Below, one piece after another: positions 43,695-53,046 of a DNA stretch of 64,000 bases. Made by a program: the position numbers and the translations under genes. This DNA comes from Shimazuella soli. GTDB lineage: Bacteria > Bacillota > Bacilli > Thermoactinomycetales > Thermoactinomycetaceae. The stretch covers positions 30,666 to 94,665 of the forward strand of contig NZ_JAKWBN010000009.1 in NCBI RefSeq assembly GCF_022511585.1, given 5' to 3'. Position 1 is the stretch's first letter, and every line of letters starts with the position of its first letter. The notes beneath the pieces are model-generated. The model searched no databases. It was not told the origin of the DNA and saw nothing but the letters and a program-made list of their open reading frames with translations.

Positions 43695-44010
43695 ATGAAG
43701 CTTCGATTTTACAATGATGAGCCTACTATAATGGAGGCTCTCTTCTATTATCTGTAGTCAAGGATGGAAAGGCGACTTTAGAGTTTCGAGCAAATTGTCC
43801 GGAAAAAGGGATGTGCATGATGGAAATCGTGATTTCTGCCAGTGCTTTGGCATAGGTTTCGTTTCGTATGTACCAATCCGCCACCCAAGCAAGTTGTTTC
43901 ATAGGTGATCCCAAGACTAGTATCTGCCATTTTAGACAACCATAAATTGATCGCATTTGCTAAAAGGGCAGCAAACAAAGTCGATTTATCTCTTGTTTCA
44001 GAAAGGAAAA
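43695..44010 (-). pseudogene. Tn3-family transposase remnant (two frames)
   Basis: The minus strand reads LSETRDKSTLFAALLANAIN followed by LWLSKMADTSLGI, then in a second frame QLAWVADWYIRNETYAKALAEI. This matches the conserved region of Tn3 TnpA (LLAAI...ADWHIRDETYAKALAEIV). About 80 of roughly 980 residues remain, and there is a frameshift near 43890. A 20-codon open frame on the plus strand (43695-43757) starts behind an RBS and is probably an interrupted gene cut by this insertion. Confidence 0.8.
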
Positions 44011-44042
44011 GAACAATATAAAGGGAGGGTATTAACTCCTGC

Positions 44043-44150
44043 CACTATCGAAAGGTAGACGAATTCCAAAATCAACGAATGGTAGTGGTTGGAGGTGAGA
44101 ACTCAGCAGTTCAGATTGCATATGAACTGGCACAAGTTGTTGGTCAATGA
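44043..44150 (+). pseudogene. FAD/NAD(P) oxidoreductase fragment
   Basis: Thirty-five codons read HYRKVDEFQNQRMVVVGGEN and then SAVQIAYELAQVVGQ before a stop. This is the NADP-binding part of CzcO/YpdA-like flavoproteins (RVVVVGGGNSAVQIAYELA). The third glycine is replaced by Glu. No start or end is intact, so it is a scrap left by rearrangement. Confidence 0.7.
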
Positions 44151-44348
44151 AAAAAGGATTGAATTCTCCCAAACAATGAAGTATGTTTATTTGGTTTGAT
44201 CATAGAGGATCGATTATATAAATCTTGGCACATTTCTTCCCATATGATAAATATCCTATTTAAATGAACAGCACTAATTTGGAGCTCTTTTTCGAGTATA
44301 TTGGAATTAAATATGGGTATATATTGCAAATACTGGAGGGTATTAAAC

Positions 44349-45095
44349 TTGACCATCGAATCAGAACATGATCTTATTGCTCTGCAGAGGATCGGCCGTA
44401 TTGTCGCAATGGCCCGTGAAGAGATGCTGTCGTCTGGCCGACCGGGAGTCACAACAGCTGAGCTCGATCGTATCGGCAAAAGGGTGCTGGATAAGCATGG
44501 AGCTATCTCTGCACCTGCTATCACCTACGGTTTTCCGGGAACAACCTGTATCTCCGTGAATGAGGTTGCAGCGCATGGCATTCCAGACCATCGGGTACTA
44601 GAGGAAGGGGACATCGTTAATATTGATGTGTCGGCAGAGCTGGGGGGATACTATGCTGACACCGGGGCAACGATAGTGGTAGGAACCCGTTCGCCTCACA
44701 AGGAAAAGCTGTGTCAGAGCTCGCTTCGAGCGCTGCATCAGGGGCTTCAGCAGGCCAGAGCGGGTGCGAAAATCAGTGGCATCGGACGGGCGATTCACAA
44801 CCAAGCCCGCAAGGACGGATTCACTGTGATCCGCAATTTGTCCGGGCACGGCATTGGCCGCGAACTGCATGAGATGCCGGACAGTATTCTGAATTACTAT
44901 GATCCGCGAGACAGCAGGCTGCTCACGAACGGACTGGTGCTCGCGGTGGAAACCTTTGTATCGGATGGAGCAGAATTTGTAGAAGAGAGCGCTGACGGTT
45001 GGGGGCTGCTGCTGCCGGACCATCACTATGCCGCACAGTTTGAGCACACGATTGTCATTACCGAAGATAAGCCGCTCATTTTAACAGCGGTGTAA
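44349..45095 (+). CDS. map: Type I methionine aminopeptidase (GC-rich, probably acquired)
   Basis: A 248-residue MetAP that removes the initiator Met. Metal ligands and signature are present: HGIPDHRVLEEGDIVNID (the first His and Asp), ADTGATIVVG, HGIGRELHEMP and the C-terminal Glu residues in VETF and QFEHTI. TTG 44349 lies about nine bases after GGAGG; the in-frame ATG at 44301 has none and adds a non-conserved tail. The gene is far richer in G and C than its neighbours, and it sits beside Tn3 and flavoprotein scraps. It looks like a recent transfer, perhaps from a Paenibacillus-like donor (inference). Confidence 0.88.
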   Translation: MTIESEHDLIALQRIGRIVAMAREEMLSSGRPGVTTAELDRIGKRVLDKHGAISAPAITYGFPGTTCISVNEVAAHGIPDHRVLEEGDIVNIDVSAELGGYYADTGATIVVGTRSPHKEKLCQSSLRALHQGLQQARAGAKISGIGRAIHNQARKDGFTVIRNLSGHGIGRELHEMPDSILNYYDPRDSRLLTNGLVLAVETFVSDGAEFVEESADGWGLLLPDHHYAAQFEHTIVITEDKPLILTAV

Positions 45096-45336
45096 TGTCA
45101 CCTCGGATCTTACTACGGCGATCAGATTTGAGCCCCTTCGCCTGTCTATAAAGACTTAGTTTTGGATGATAAGCGGATATCCACCATTTAATGTGAAAAT
45201 AGATCATTCTAACATGCCATGAATCATGTGGAATGAGTAGTGTTATTTGTGAAAGGATGGACTTCTGTTAAAGAGAACAGGAGTCCATTTTTTGTTTATA
45301 GAAATGGTAGTTATTTGTGTTATTGTAAAGCAATTT
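45096..45336. other. Gap with terminator downstream of the aminopeptidase
   Basis: The first about 70 bases keep the GC-rich character of the aminopeptidase, so the imported segment probably ends near 45170. A clear hairpin terminator follows at 45257-45293. No further gene seen. Confidence 0.5.
45257..45293 (+). terminator. Terminator after methionine aminopeptidase
   Basis: ATGGACTTCTGTT (45257-45269) pairs with AACAGGAGTCCAT (45276-45288) with one wobble, followed by six T residues. Confidence 0.88.
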
Positions 45337-45708
45337 TCAAATTTTTAGGTTTCTCATTGAAATAGTAAAGTAGTCGTCTTCCTTTTTGGATTCATCAAGT
45401 GTAAGTCCTTCCAAGGGATCTAGTATTAAAGGTTATGCATGAATTTCGTTTGTGATTGCCGTTGCTACCTTTGCATTAACTAGTTTTTCAAAGAAAATAT
45501 AACGAATATGTTTTTGTTGTGCGAATTGGATCACTTTTTTTAACTTTTTTGGGCTAGGTTCTTCATCAGGAATAAAAACTAGCATATACAACTATTTTTT
45601 GCGTTTTTGATTCATCTTTTTTTCAGAATGATCGGAATGGTTGTTCGTACAACCAATCATGGAGATAGAAAGAAGTAATATTAAACAAAAGATGTTCCAT
45701 TTTCTCAT
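45337..45708 (-). pseudogene. Zinc ABC-transporter binding lipoprotein, decayed
   Basis: The minus strand begins MRKWNIFCLILLLSISMIGC, a lipoprotein signal with lipobox, then a short His/Asp-rich stretch and a stop. Later frames give EPSPKKLKKVIQFAQQKHIR, then FFEKLVNAKVATAI and LDPLEGLTLDESKKED, the C-terminal half of ZnuA/AdcA. The central part is deleted and stops interrupt it. A Zur-box-like sequence still sits before the start. It is a relic of a second zinc-binding protein. Confidence 0.8.
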
Positions 45709-45722
45709 AAGATATGCCCTTT

Positions 45723-45743
45723 AAATCGTAATTATTATTATTT
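45723..45743 (-). promoter_or_regulatory. Zur-box-like site of the decayed lipoprotein gene
   Basis: AAATCGTAATTATTATTATT resembles the Bacillus Zur box (TCGTAATnATTACGA), with the right half weakened. It lies about 15 bases before the pseudogene start. Decay of the right half fits loss of selection. Confidence 0.55.
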
Positions 45744-45898
45744 GAAATGACTTGTTCATTATATTGATATGATGTCTTTTTGTCTATTTATTTTTAAAAA
45801 AGAATAAAATATGTTTATAGTGTTTTATTTTATATATATTTCAATTAATCGCGGATATATCACCATATTGCTCCGTAGTAGGTAAAAGAATTTAAGTG

Positions 45899-45927
45899 TT
45901 TACAAATAGTAATCATTACGATATAAG
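45899..45927 (+). promoter_or_regulatory. Promoter and Zur box of the ZagA-like gene
   Basis: TTTACA (45899-45904) and TATAAG (45922-45927) are separated by 17 bases. Between them, ATAGTAATCATTACGATAT at 45906-45924 is a close Zur-box match. Zinc-loaded Zur bound here would block RNA polymerase, so the gene should be on when zinc is scarce. Confidence 0.78.
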
Positions 45928-45958
45928 TAGATGATAACATCTTTAGGAGGATTAAAAA

Positions 45959-47149
45959 ATGATTGCCAACAAAATACCTGTTACTGTTTTAAGTGGATAC
46001 TTAGGTTCTGGAAAAACTACAATTTTAAATCATGTGTTAAACAATCGAGAAGGCAAAAAGGTAGCTGTTATTGTCAATGATATGAGTGAGATTAATATAG
46101 ATGGGAAATTAGTAAATCAAGAAGCAAATCTATCCCGAACCGAAGAAAAACTTGTGGAAATGTCCAATGGATGTATCTGTTGTACATTAAGAGAGGACTT
46201 ACTAGTAGAGGTGGAACGATTAGCAAAGGATGGGAGATTTGATTATATCCTCATTGAATCCACAGGTATTAGTGAACCTATACCTGTAGCACAAACCTTT
46301 TCCTATATAGATGAAGAGCTAGGAATTGATCTCAGTCAGTTTTGCCGGTTGGATACCATGGTCACAGTTGTGGATGCTTATCGCTTTTGGCATGATTTTT
46401 CTTCCGGAGAAACGTTAGTAGATCGTAAGCAGGGACTAGATGAGGAAGATCACCGTGATGTAGTCGATTTACTTATCGACCAAATTGAATTTTGTGATGT
46501 TTTGATTCTCAATAAATGTGATCTAATCAGTGAATCTGAGTTGAAAAAATTGGAGCATGTGTTACGAAAAATTCAACCAAAGGCAAAAATCATTTACACT
46601 ATATATGGTAAAGTGGATCACAACGAAATTTTAAATACAAATAGGTTTAATTTTGAAGATGCAAGCCTTTCTGCTGGATGGATTCAAGAACTGAACCAAA
46701 CCGAACACACTCCTGAAACAGATGAATACGGTATTTCTTCGATGGTTTATCGGCAAAGACGCCCTTTTCATCCTGCTAGAATGATGGACTGGTTTTCCAA
46801 CTGGCCCGAATCGATTGTGCGTGCAAAGGGCATTGTTTGGATAGCTACACGAAATGATGTTGCCTTTCTCCTTAGTCAAGCAGGTCCATCGATCCAATTA
46901 GGTGCATTATCCCATTGGATAGCTGCTTTGCCATCGAACCAGCAAGAATGGTACAAGAAAGAAGATCCTGAACTGCTTAAAAGATGGAATGAACCATATG
47001 GGGATAGAATGAATGAACTTGTTTTGATTGGAGTAGATATGGAGAAAGAGCAAATAGTAGAAGAGTTAGACGAATTGCTGTTAACAGATGAGGAAATGAA
47101 ACAAGAATGGCACACTTTTCCTGATCCACTACCAAAAGAAAATGAATAG
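45959..47149 (+). CDS. zagA: ZagA/YciC-type COG0523 GTPase (zinc metallochaperone)
   Basis: A 396-residue G3E-family GTPase. Walker A is [15 protein letters not shown] (residues 11-25), the metal-binding CxCC is [12 protein letters not shown] (about 68-79), ESTGISEP is the switch region, and NKCDL (about 184) is the guanine motif. The C-terminal CobW domain follows. B. subtilis ZagA supplies zinc to FolE during starvation, and ZTP stimulates it. AGGAGG lies ahead of ATG 45959. The Zur box upstream supports the same job here. Confidence 0.92.
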   Translation: MIANKIPVTVLSGYLGSGKTTILNHVLNNREGKKVAVIVNDMSEINIDGKLVNQEANLSRTEEKLVEMSNGCICCTLREDLLVEVERLAKDGRFDYILIESTGISEPIPVAQTFSYIDEELGIDLSQFCRLDTMVTVVDAYRFWHDFSSGETLVDRKQGLDEEDHRDVVDLLIDQIEFCDVLILNKCDLISESELKKLEHVLRKIQPKAKIIYTIYGKVDHNEILNTNRFNFEDASLSAGWIQELNQTEHTPETDEYGISSMVYRQRRPFHPARMMDWFSNWPESIVRAKGIVWIATRNDVAFLLSQAGPSIQLGALSHWIAALPSNQQEWYKKEDPELLKRWNEPYGDRMNELVLIGVDMEKEQIVEELDELLLTDEEMKQEWHTFPDPLPKENE

Positions 47150-47648
47150 TTTGAGAAGAATGATGCTTCGTTTTGTGAGAAGTTTTTCTGAAGAAATTTT
47201 TTTCATGCTTTTTTAAGTACGATCATCCTATTTTTCTTAGTTTAGTTTCAATCTGCTTTATTTTTGTTGCTGTATTTCTTTCTAGTTTCCTTCATGACTT
47301 TATGAATGAGAATTGGATTTGGAAATCGGTTCCGATATTTTTGCTTCTGCCCCAAACACTTCTTCTAAGTTCTTTTTTATCACTTTTTGGGAAATCGTCT
47401 TGCAAAATTGTGTATTCTTTCATCACAATCACATGATCCGAATAGATGGAAGCACGATTCAAATAGATGAGAATCATGATCGACAGTAATACTGTGTTTG
47501 TGATTTTGTTGATGGACAAGTTCTATTATTTTCAATTGATGAGCTATATACAAATGAAGAATTACTATTGATTGGATTTACATCATCTGTGACTAATTAT
47601 GATTAAAATTTGTCTTGACACAGATGATGTTACTTATGTTTAAAACAA

Positions 47649-47685
47649 AACCCGATTAACAGGTTTCTGATCCGTTAATCGGGTT
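47649..47685. terminator. Hairpin terminator, stem 12 bp
   Basis: AACCCGATTAAC (47649-47660) pairs with GTTAATCGGGTT (47674-47685). It has little T-run itself but is followed directly by a second terminator. Confidence 0.6.
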
Positions 47686-47694
47686 ACAATTTAT

Positions 47695-47719
47695 ACAGCC
47701 TTTTAGAGGCTGTTTTTTT
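47695..47719 (+). terminator. Rho-independent terminator
   Basis: ACAGCC (47695-47700) pairs with GGCTGT (47708-47713), followed by seven T residues. It isolates the importer operon from upstream transcription. Confidence 0.8.
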
Positions 47720-47897
47720 ATGGATAATAATATTACCAGTTAGGAAACTTTAGTGTTTGCAATCAGGATCATTACAGTAGCGCAAATTAATCACCTCTTA
47801 TCTAAGAAAATGATTTTCTTTTATTATACCAGATAGAGAGAGTTGAATACAGAAATATCTAAATATTATATGGGAAGATATTATCAATTTTTTGTTT

Positions 47898-47920
47898 AAA
47901 TCGTAATCATTACGCAGATA
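47898..47920 (+). promoter_or_regulatory. Zur-box-like site, distal to the zinc importer
   Basis: AAATCGTAATCATTACGCAG contains the near-perfect core TCGTAATCATTACG. It lies about 200 bases upstream of the importer start, apart from the proximal box. Confidence 0.65.
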
Positions 47921-48032
47921 TATTCATCTAATCATATGAAATTGATCATATTATTACTTTTGAAAAGTAAAGATTTTACAATAGAACAAATAAATTAAGT
48001 TTATTTTTGATTCCGAACTAACTCACGAAACA

Positions 48033-48053
48033 AAACGTAATATTTACGATGTA
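48033..48053 (+). promoter_or_regulatory. Zur-box-like site proximal to the zinc importer
   Basis: AAAACGTAATATTTACGATG overlaps the position expected for the -35 box of a promoter whose -10 is TATAAT at 48074-48079. It should repress the importer when zinc is plentiful. Confidence 0.7.
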
Positions 48054-48123
48054 CACCCAAATAGCGCTTTGATATAATTGTATTTGAATATTGAATAGTC
48101 AGTCTCTCCAAGGGGGCCAAGAA

Positions 48124-49095
48124 GTGAAAGGGAAGAAACTAAAAACCAGCAAGTATGATAGATCGATACATTATCGAAAGTTTTTCTCAGGTGGTATTGC
48201 TATTGGAATCTTGGTGTTAGGACTCAGTGGTTGTAGTTTAGGAGCGATAGGGAATCATCCAAACCCAAATCAAATCCAAGTGGTTGCTGCTGAAAATGAG
48301 TACAGTAATGTAGTGAAACAGATTGGTGGAAAGTATGTTTCGGTTACTAGCATGATGGATAATCCAAGTACTGATCCTCACACCTACGAAGCGAGTACCA
48401 AGAATGCTAGCGATATAAGCAGTGCCGCGTTAGTGATCCAAAACGGACTTGGCTACGATGATTTTATGAACAAACTGGAGTCTGCTTCTCCAAATGAGAA
48501 GCGAGTAGTTATCGAAGTAGCAGCGTCCTTGGGATATGGAAAAAACACGTTGAATCCGCACTTATGGTACAAGCCAGATACGATGTCACGGGTAGCAAAA
48601 TTGATTGAGGATGAGCTATCCAAACAAAAACCATCCGAAGCAAAGTACTTCCAAGCGAATTTACAAAAGTTTGATAGTTCCTTACAATCATGGAACCAGG
48701 CCCTTTCTAACCTAAAAAAATCTTTCCCGAATGCTCCTGTTGCGGTAACAGAACCAGTAGGGGATTATCTGTTAGAAGCTGCTGGATTGGATGTGAAAAC
48801 TCCATGGCCCTATCAAGCAGCAGTCATGAATGGCATTGATCCTTCCCCACAAGTGGTGCAAATGGAGGATAATTTGCTGAAGCACCATCAAGTGAAAGCC
48901 CTTCTCTATAATCAACAAGCGGTAGATAATGTAACAACTGCGCTTTTAAAACTGGCAAAAGAAAATCATATACCTGTGGTTGGGGTGTATGAAACCATGC
49001 CTTCGAATCACACTTATCAGAAGTGGATGGAGGAAGAAACGAAAGCTTTACAGAACGCTATTCAAAATGGCAGCTCAACGGAGACGATTTCCTAA
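48124..49095 (+). CDS. znuA: Zinc ABC-importer substrate-binding lipoprotein
   Basis: A 323-residue cluster A-I metal-binding protein. Basic N-terminus, hydrophobic helix and lipobox LVLGLSGC place the acylated Cys at residue 37. Metal ligands are suggested by DPHTYEAS, NPHLWYKPD and TEPVGDYLLEAAGL, which has a Glu where zinc-type ZnuA often has His. There is no long His-rich loop. GTG 48124 is seven bases from AAGGGGG; the ATG at 48091 is upstream of the RBS. The stop overlaps the ATPase start. Zur boxes upstream favour zinc over manganese. Confidence 0.85.
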   Translation: MKGKKLKTSKYDRSIHYRKFFSGGIAIGILVLGLSGCSLGAIGNHPNPNQIQVVAAENEYSNVVKQIGGKYVSVTSMMDNPSTDPHTYEASTKNASDISSAALVIQNGLGYDDFMNKLESASPNEKRVVIEVAASLGYGKNTLNPHLWYKPDTMSRVAKLIEDELSKQKPSEAKYFQANLQKFDSSLQSWNQALSNLKKSFPNAPVAVTEPVGDYLLEAAGLDVKTPWPYQAAVMNGIDPSPQVVQMEDNLLKHHQVKALLYNQQAVDNVTTALLKLAKENHIPVVGVYETMPSNHTYQKWMEEETKALQNAIQNGSSTETIS

Positions 49096-49931
49096 TGAAT
49101 AGAGAGACAGTATTGGAGCTAAATCATATCGGTGTTCAATTTGGCAATCGTAAAGTTTTAGATGACATCCATGTTCAAGTGAAAGCAGGGGAGTTTATTG
49201 GTTTGATTGGACCAAACGGAGCAGGAAAAACGACACTATTACGTGTCATTCTTGGTTTACTGTCTCCTACCAAAGGAAGCCTCCAAATTTCAGGAAAACC
49301 TGTACTTCATGGAAATCGTGCAGTTGGCTATGTACCTCAAAAGATTCATCTTGATCCAAATACTCCATTACGTGCGAGAGATCTTGTAGGGCTTGGACTT
49401 GATGGTCATCGTTTCGGAATTCCACTTCCTAGTCGGAAAAGAAGACAACAAATCGATGAAGTGCTATCTGCTGTGGATGCACTTTCTTTTGCAGATGCTC
49501 CAGTCGGACGTCTCTCTGGTGGAGAACAACAGCGATTGTTAATTGCTCAGGCGCTTTTGACCAACCCTAGAATCTTGCTTTTAGATGAGCCACTCTCCAA
49601 TTTGGATATTCGCAGTGCATATGAAGTGGTTCGATTGGTATCGCGAATCGGCAGAGAAAAAGGGATAGCAGTGATCATGGTAGCTCATGATATGAATCCA
49701 CTACTCTCTAGTATGGATAAAGTATTATATTTGGCAAAAGGACATGCAGTGATGGGAGAAGTAGAGAATGTCATCCAAAGTGACGTATTAAGTGAACTTT
49801 ATGGATACGAGGTGGAAGTATTACGTGTTCGTGGGCGTGTCCTTGTGGTTGGAGGGGAAGAAACCGATTTGGATGTATTGGACTTGGTAGAAGGTTCACA
49901 TTGTAATGGTGGGGATGTGATGATCCAGTGA
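49095..49931 (+). CDS. znuC: Zinc ABC-importer ATPase
   Basis: A 278-residue ABC ATPase that energises the importer. Walker A is GPNGAGKTTLL, Q-loop YVPQKIHLD, signature LSGGEQQRLL, Walker B ILLLDEPLSNLD and switch HD. ATG 49095 overlaps the stop of the binding-protein gene (TAATG), so translation is coupled. A C-terminal extension of about 40 residues follows the ATPase core. Confidence 0.9.
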   Translation: MNRETVLELNHIGVQFGNRKVLDDIHVQVKAGEFIGLIGPNGAGKTTLLRVILGLLSPTKGSLQISGKPVLHGNRAVGYVPQKIHLDPNTPLRARDLVGLGLDGHRFGIPLPSRKRRQQIDEVLSAVDALSFADAPVGRLSGGEQQRLLIAQALLTNPRILLLDEPLSNLDIRSAYEVVRLVSRIGREKGIAVIMVAHDMNPLLSSMDKVLYLAKGHAVMGEVENVIQSDVLSELYGYEVEVLRVRGRVLVVGGEETDLDVLDLVEGSHCNGGDVMIQ

Positions 49932-50821
49932 GAGGTTTCTTTCCTATCTTCTTTGCTCCAGGATTTTTCACGAGCAGCCAAGTAGTCAATGCTCTCTGGG
50001 TGGGAACTTTTGTTGCAGCTGTTTCAGGGATGATTGGGGTATTTGTTGTTATTCGAGGTCAGTCGTTTGTCGGTCATGCATTGACTGATCTCGGTGCTAC
50101 GGGTGCGTCAGGTGCATTCCTGATTGGCCTGAATATATGGTATGGTTTTCTATCATTTGGGCTATTAGCAGGTGCAGGTGTTGAATTAATGGGGGATAAG
50201 AACCACCGAAGTCGTGACATTGCTACGGGAATTATCCTTTCCTTCGCGATGGGACTTGGAGCTCTCTTTTTATATTTCGATACCATCACCAGCAATAATG
50301 CTACTGTGTCGATGCTTGTGTTGTTTGGATCTATTTTTGTGATGGACCCTACCATGACGCCGATTGTAATAGGAGTTGGCTTAGCAACGATAGTCCTACT
50401 AGGTGTTTTATATCGTCCTTTGATATTGAGTTCTGTAAATCCAGAGATCGCCCGTACTCGTGGAGTTCCAGTCCGTCTGGTTGGATTGATATTTATGATT
50501 TTGTTGGCAGCAGCTGTGGAAGATGGTGCATTGGTACTGGGTGCACTTCTAAGTACTGCATTGTTGATTGGTCCAGCAGCAGCAGCTGTTCGATTGACTT
50601 CGAGAACGGGATTGGCATTGATTTGGGCGGCTGGTATGGGAATCTTGGCGACATGGTTAGGAATTATTTTGGCCTATGACAGTTATGAATGGCCTCCTTA
50701 TGGTCGTGGATGGCCAGTCAGTTTCTTTACAGCGGTTCTCATTCTCGTTTTCTATTTAGTTTCACATTTTATTTCGAAACGTTCTCGATGGCTCTTAATT
50801 CGGGAGGTGAACGAAAAATGA
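49928..50821 (+). CDS. znuB: Zinc ABC-importer permease 1
   Basis: A 297-residue ABC-3 family permease with about eight to nine membrane helices, for example VVIRGQSFVGHALTDLGATG near the N-terminus, the family's substrate-path signature. GTG start overlaps the ATPase stop, and its end overlaps the second permease. The C-terminus is basic, facing the ATPase in the cytoplasm. Confidence 0.87.
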   Translation: MRGFFPIFFAPGFFTSSQVVNALWVGTFVAAVSGMIGVFVVIRGQSFVGHALTDLGATGASGAFLIGLNIWYGFLSFGLLAGAGVELMGDKNHRSRDIATGIILSFAMGLGALFLYFDTITSNNATVSMLVLFGSIFVMDPTMTPIVIGVGLATIVLLGVLYRPLILSSVNPEIARTRGVPVRLVGLIFMILLAAAVEDGALVLGALLSTALLIGPAAAAVRLTSRTGLALIWAAGMGILATWLGIILAYDSYEWPPYGRGWPVSFFTAVLILVFYLVSHFISKRSRWLLIREVNEK

Positions 50822-51678
50822 GTTTCTTGTTCCAAATTTTCCAGCCCAATATGTTATCTCAACCATTTATGGTGAATGCATTTCTTAGTGGTTCCATTGT
50901 GGCCGTTCTTGCTGCTATTGTTGGTTTTTTTGTGATTTTGCGAGGGTATACCTTTGCAGCACATGCATTACCAAAGATTGGATTTGCAGGTGCATCAGGA
51001 GCAGTAATGTTCGGAGTAAATCCACTCATCGGCTTAGTAGTTTTTGCTGTTAGTGGTGCATTAAGTATTGGCCTACTTGGTAAACGAGGTCGTCATGATG
51101 TGATCACTGCGCTTGTATTAGTGGTGGCCCTTGGTACGGGGGCTCTCTTTTTAGTGATTACCGATAACTATGCCACAGGTGCATATGCATTGCTATTTGG
51201 TCAACTGGTCGGGGTTAGTGGTTCTGAAGTAGTGGAAATAGCTATCTTAGGCGTTATTTGTATAGGAGTCTTAAGTTTTTTGTACCGTCCACTCTTGTTT
51301 GCATCTATTCTCCAGGAAGGAGCAGAAGCCCGAGGAATTTCTATACGACTTCTAGGAATGGTGTTTTTAGTGGTAGTAGGAATTACCACGGCTATTACGG
51401 TTCCTGTGGTAGGGGCACTCTTGTCTTTTAGTTTGATGATTGGTCCAGCTGCAACAACGCAGTATGTGACACACCATCCATTTCGCAGTATGGGACTATC
51501 TGTTAGTATCTCTCTTTTTACTGTTTGGTCAGCACTAACTCTTGCATACGATACAGGATGGCCCATTGGTTTTTTTGTTGCAGCTATTTCCGCTATAATT
51601 TATTGTTTGGCACGTTTCACAGCAAAACGTAATCCAATCACTTTCGTGAGAAGTCAAATGAAACCAAAAAATCTCTGA
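50818..51678 (+). CDS. Zinc ABC-importer permease 2
   Basis: A 286-residue ABC-3 family permease, parallel in layout to the previous gene (FVILRGYTFAAHALPKIGFA). The pair probably forms a heterodimeric channel, while most ZnuB transporters are homodimers. ATG 50818 is behind GGAGGTG and overlaps the preceding stop (ATGA). It ends the operon. Confidence 0.85.
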   Translation: MSFLFQIFQPNMLSQPFMVNAFLSGSIVAVLAAIVGFFVILRGYTFAAHALPKIGFAGASGAVMFGVNPLIGLVVFAVSGALSIGLLGKRGRHDVITALVLVVALGTGALFLVITDNYATGAYALLFGQLVGVSGSEVVEIAILGVICIGVLSFLYRPLLFASILQEGAEARGISIRLLGMVFLVVVGITTAITVPVVGALLSFSLMIGPAATTQYVTHHPFRSMGLSVSISLFTVWSALTLAYDTGWPIGFFVAAISAIIYCLARFTAKRNPITFVRSQMKPKNL

Positions 51679-51942
51679 TTTTGGTCTATCTATAGACTCA
51701 AATGATGATGTTCAATGAATTGTAAAATACGAATTAGAAGTGTGACTAGCTCTATACTATATTTCAAAATAGAATATAGTAGTAAAAGAGTCCACCTTTT
51801 GGTGCTGGTTGTTCACAACTTCATCCTACCAACAAGGTAGATTCTTTTTTTTGATTAAGGGAAAGATGACCATAGATTTTTGATTCTTGCATATATTGAT
51901 TAGTAGATTTCGATAGCCTAGAAGAACGAAGGGAAGATTGTG

Positions 51943-53031
51943 ATGATTCGTTTTTTTCGTAGTATATATATAGAACTTACAGGATCAATAGTTTTGCTAG
52001 CCTTTATATTATTTACCGTAAATGGGGTCACTTGGCTTAGCTCTATCTTTGATATTACGAGAGGGTTACAGTTTGTTCAGGGAGGGAATGTACGAAATTT
52101 TTCTACGATTTTCTTTAGTATCTTTGTAGAAGGATTACCATTTATTTTACTTGGTATCCTCGTTTCTAGTTTTATTCATGTATATGTGAAGGAAGATATG
52201 GTGTGGCGTATCTTGCCGCGTAATCCATTTCTAGCTATCCCAATGGTTGCTTGTTTGGGTCTCTTTTTACCGATTTGTGAATGTGGGATTGTACCTGTTG
52301 CCAAACGACTCATCCAAAAAGGATTTCCAGCCTATATTGCGTTTACTTTTTTACTTGCTACACCTGTGATTAACCCTGTTACGATTTTTTCTACATATTT
52401 AGCCTTTGGAGACCAATGGCAAATGGTTTACACACGGGTTTTATTTGCTGCTGGTATTGCTATTCTGATGGGTATCCTCTTCTTTTTTGTCTATGGAAAG
52501 AAACCCGCAGATGCCATTTTAAAAACAGATGGTAGCAAAACAAATCACGATTGTTGTGATCATGACCATGATCATAGCCATCATTCTCACGAACATAAAC
52601 AGAAAGACGCCCATGAACATCATAAACACGAACAAGACGACAAAGTTATCCATGCCCTGCATCATGGAGTATTTGAGTTCATTAGTACAGGTAAATATTT
52701 TGTGCTAGGTGCGATCATTGCTGCTCTTTTTCAAACATTCATTGGTGTATCAGGTATTTCCCACCTTAGCACAGCAGACTGGCTAACGATGCTTTTGGTG
52801 ATGGGGGTTGCTTTCGGTATCTCTGTTTGCTCATCGGCAGACGCGTTTATCGCTGCTTCTTTTCGAAATTTTTTACCGACCTCATCCATTGTTGCTTTTC
52901 TTGTATTTGGTCCGATGGTGGATTTAAAAAATATTAGTATGATGTTGGGGAGTTTTCGTCCTCGTGTGGTAGCTCTCTTTTTCTTTGGTACTACCCTCAT
53001 CACGTTTAGTTCTATTTTAGCTATTATGTAA
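51943..53031 (+). CDS. YcgR/DUF318-type permease with His-rich loop
   Basis: A 362-residue membrane protein of the ArsP_1/DUF318 family with about eight helices. Typical motifs are LFLPICECGIVPVAKRLIQKG and, later, CSSADAFIAASFR. Between the halves (about residues 205-240) a loop rich in His and Asp (HDHDHSHHSHEHK) should bind divalent metal. Family members move metal or metalloid compounds. Beside the zinc importer and a His-rich loop, zinc or a related metal is likely. ATG 51943 follows GAAGGGAAG. The YcgQ-like gene follows 15 bases later. Confidence 0.82.
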   Translation: MIRFFRSIYIELTGSIVLLAFILFTVNGVTWLSSIFDITRGLQFVQGGNVRNFSTIFFSIFVEGLPFILLGILVSSFIHVYVKEDMVWRILPRNPFLAIPMVACLGLFLPICECGIVPVAKRLIQKGFPAYIAFTFLLATPVINPVTIFSTYLAFGDQWQMVYTRVLFAAGIAILMGILFFFVYGKKPADAILKTDGSKTNHDCCDHDHDHSHHSHEHKQKDAHEHHKHEQDDKVIHALHHGVFEFISTGKYFVLGAIIAALFQTFIGVSGISHLSTADWLTMLLVMGVAFGISVCSSADAFIAASFRNFLPTSSIVAFLVFGPMVDLKNISMMLGSFRPRVVALFFFGTTLITFSSILAIM

Positions 53032-53046
53032 GGAGGTGGCATTTAT

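Larger units (their letters stand above)
47150..48123. other. Gap with decayed frames, terminators and two Zur boxes
   Basis: Plus-strand frames at about 47225-47410 and 47420-47605 are open but separated by stops (one gives a hydrophobic helix), so they look like a dead membrane-protein gene. Two terminators follow at 47649-47719. On the minus strand near 47755-47800 an 11-codon peptide, MRYCNDPDCKH, follows an AGAGGTG-type RBS; it may be chance. The Zur boxes and importer promoter are listed separately. Confidence 0.45.

Noticed and set aside
44598..45047. Minus-strand 149-codon frame
   Set aside because: Antisense shadow of the methionine aminopeptidase, caused by its GC-rich codons.
48124..51678. 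Manganese instead of zinc importer
   Set aside because: The His-His-Glu ligand set alone could suggest manganese, but Zur-type boxes and the zagA neighbour make zinc more likely.
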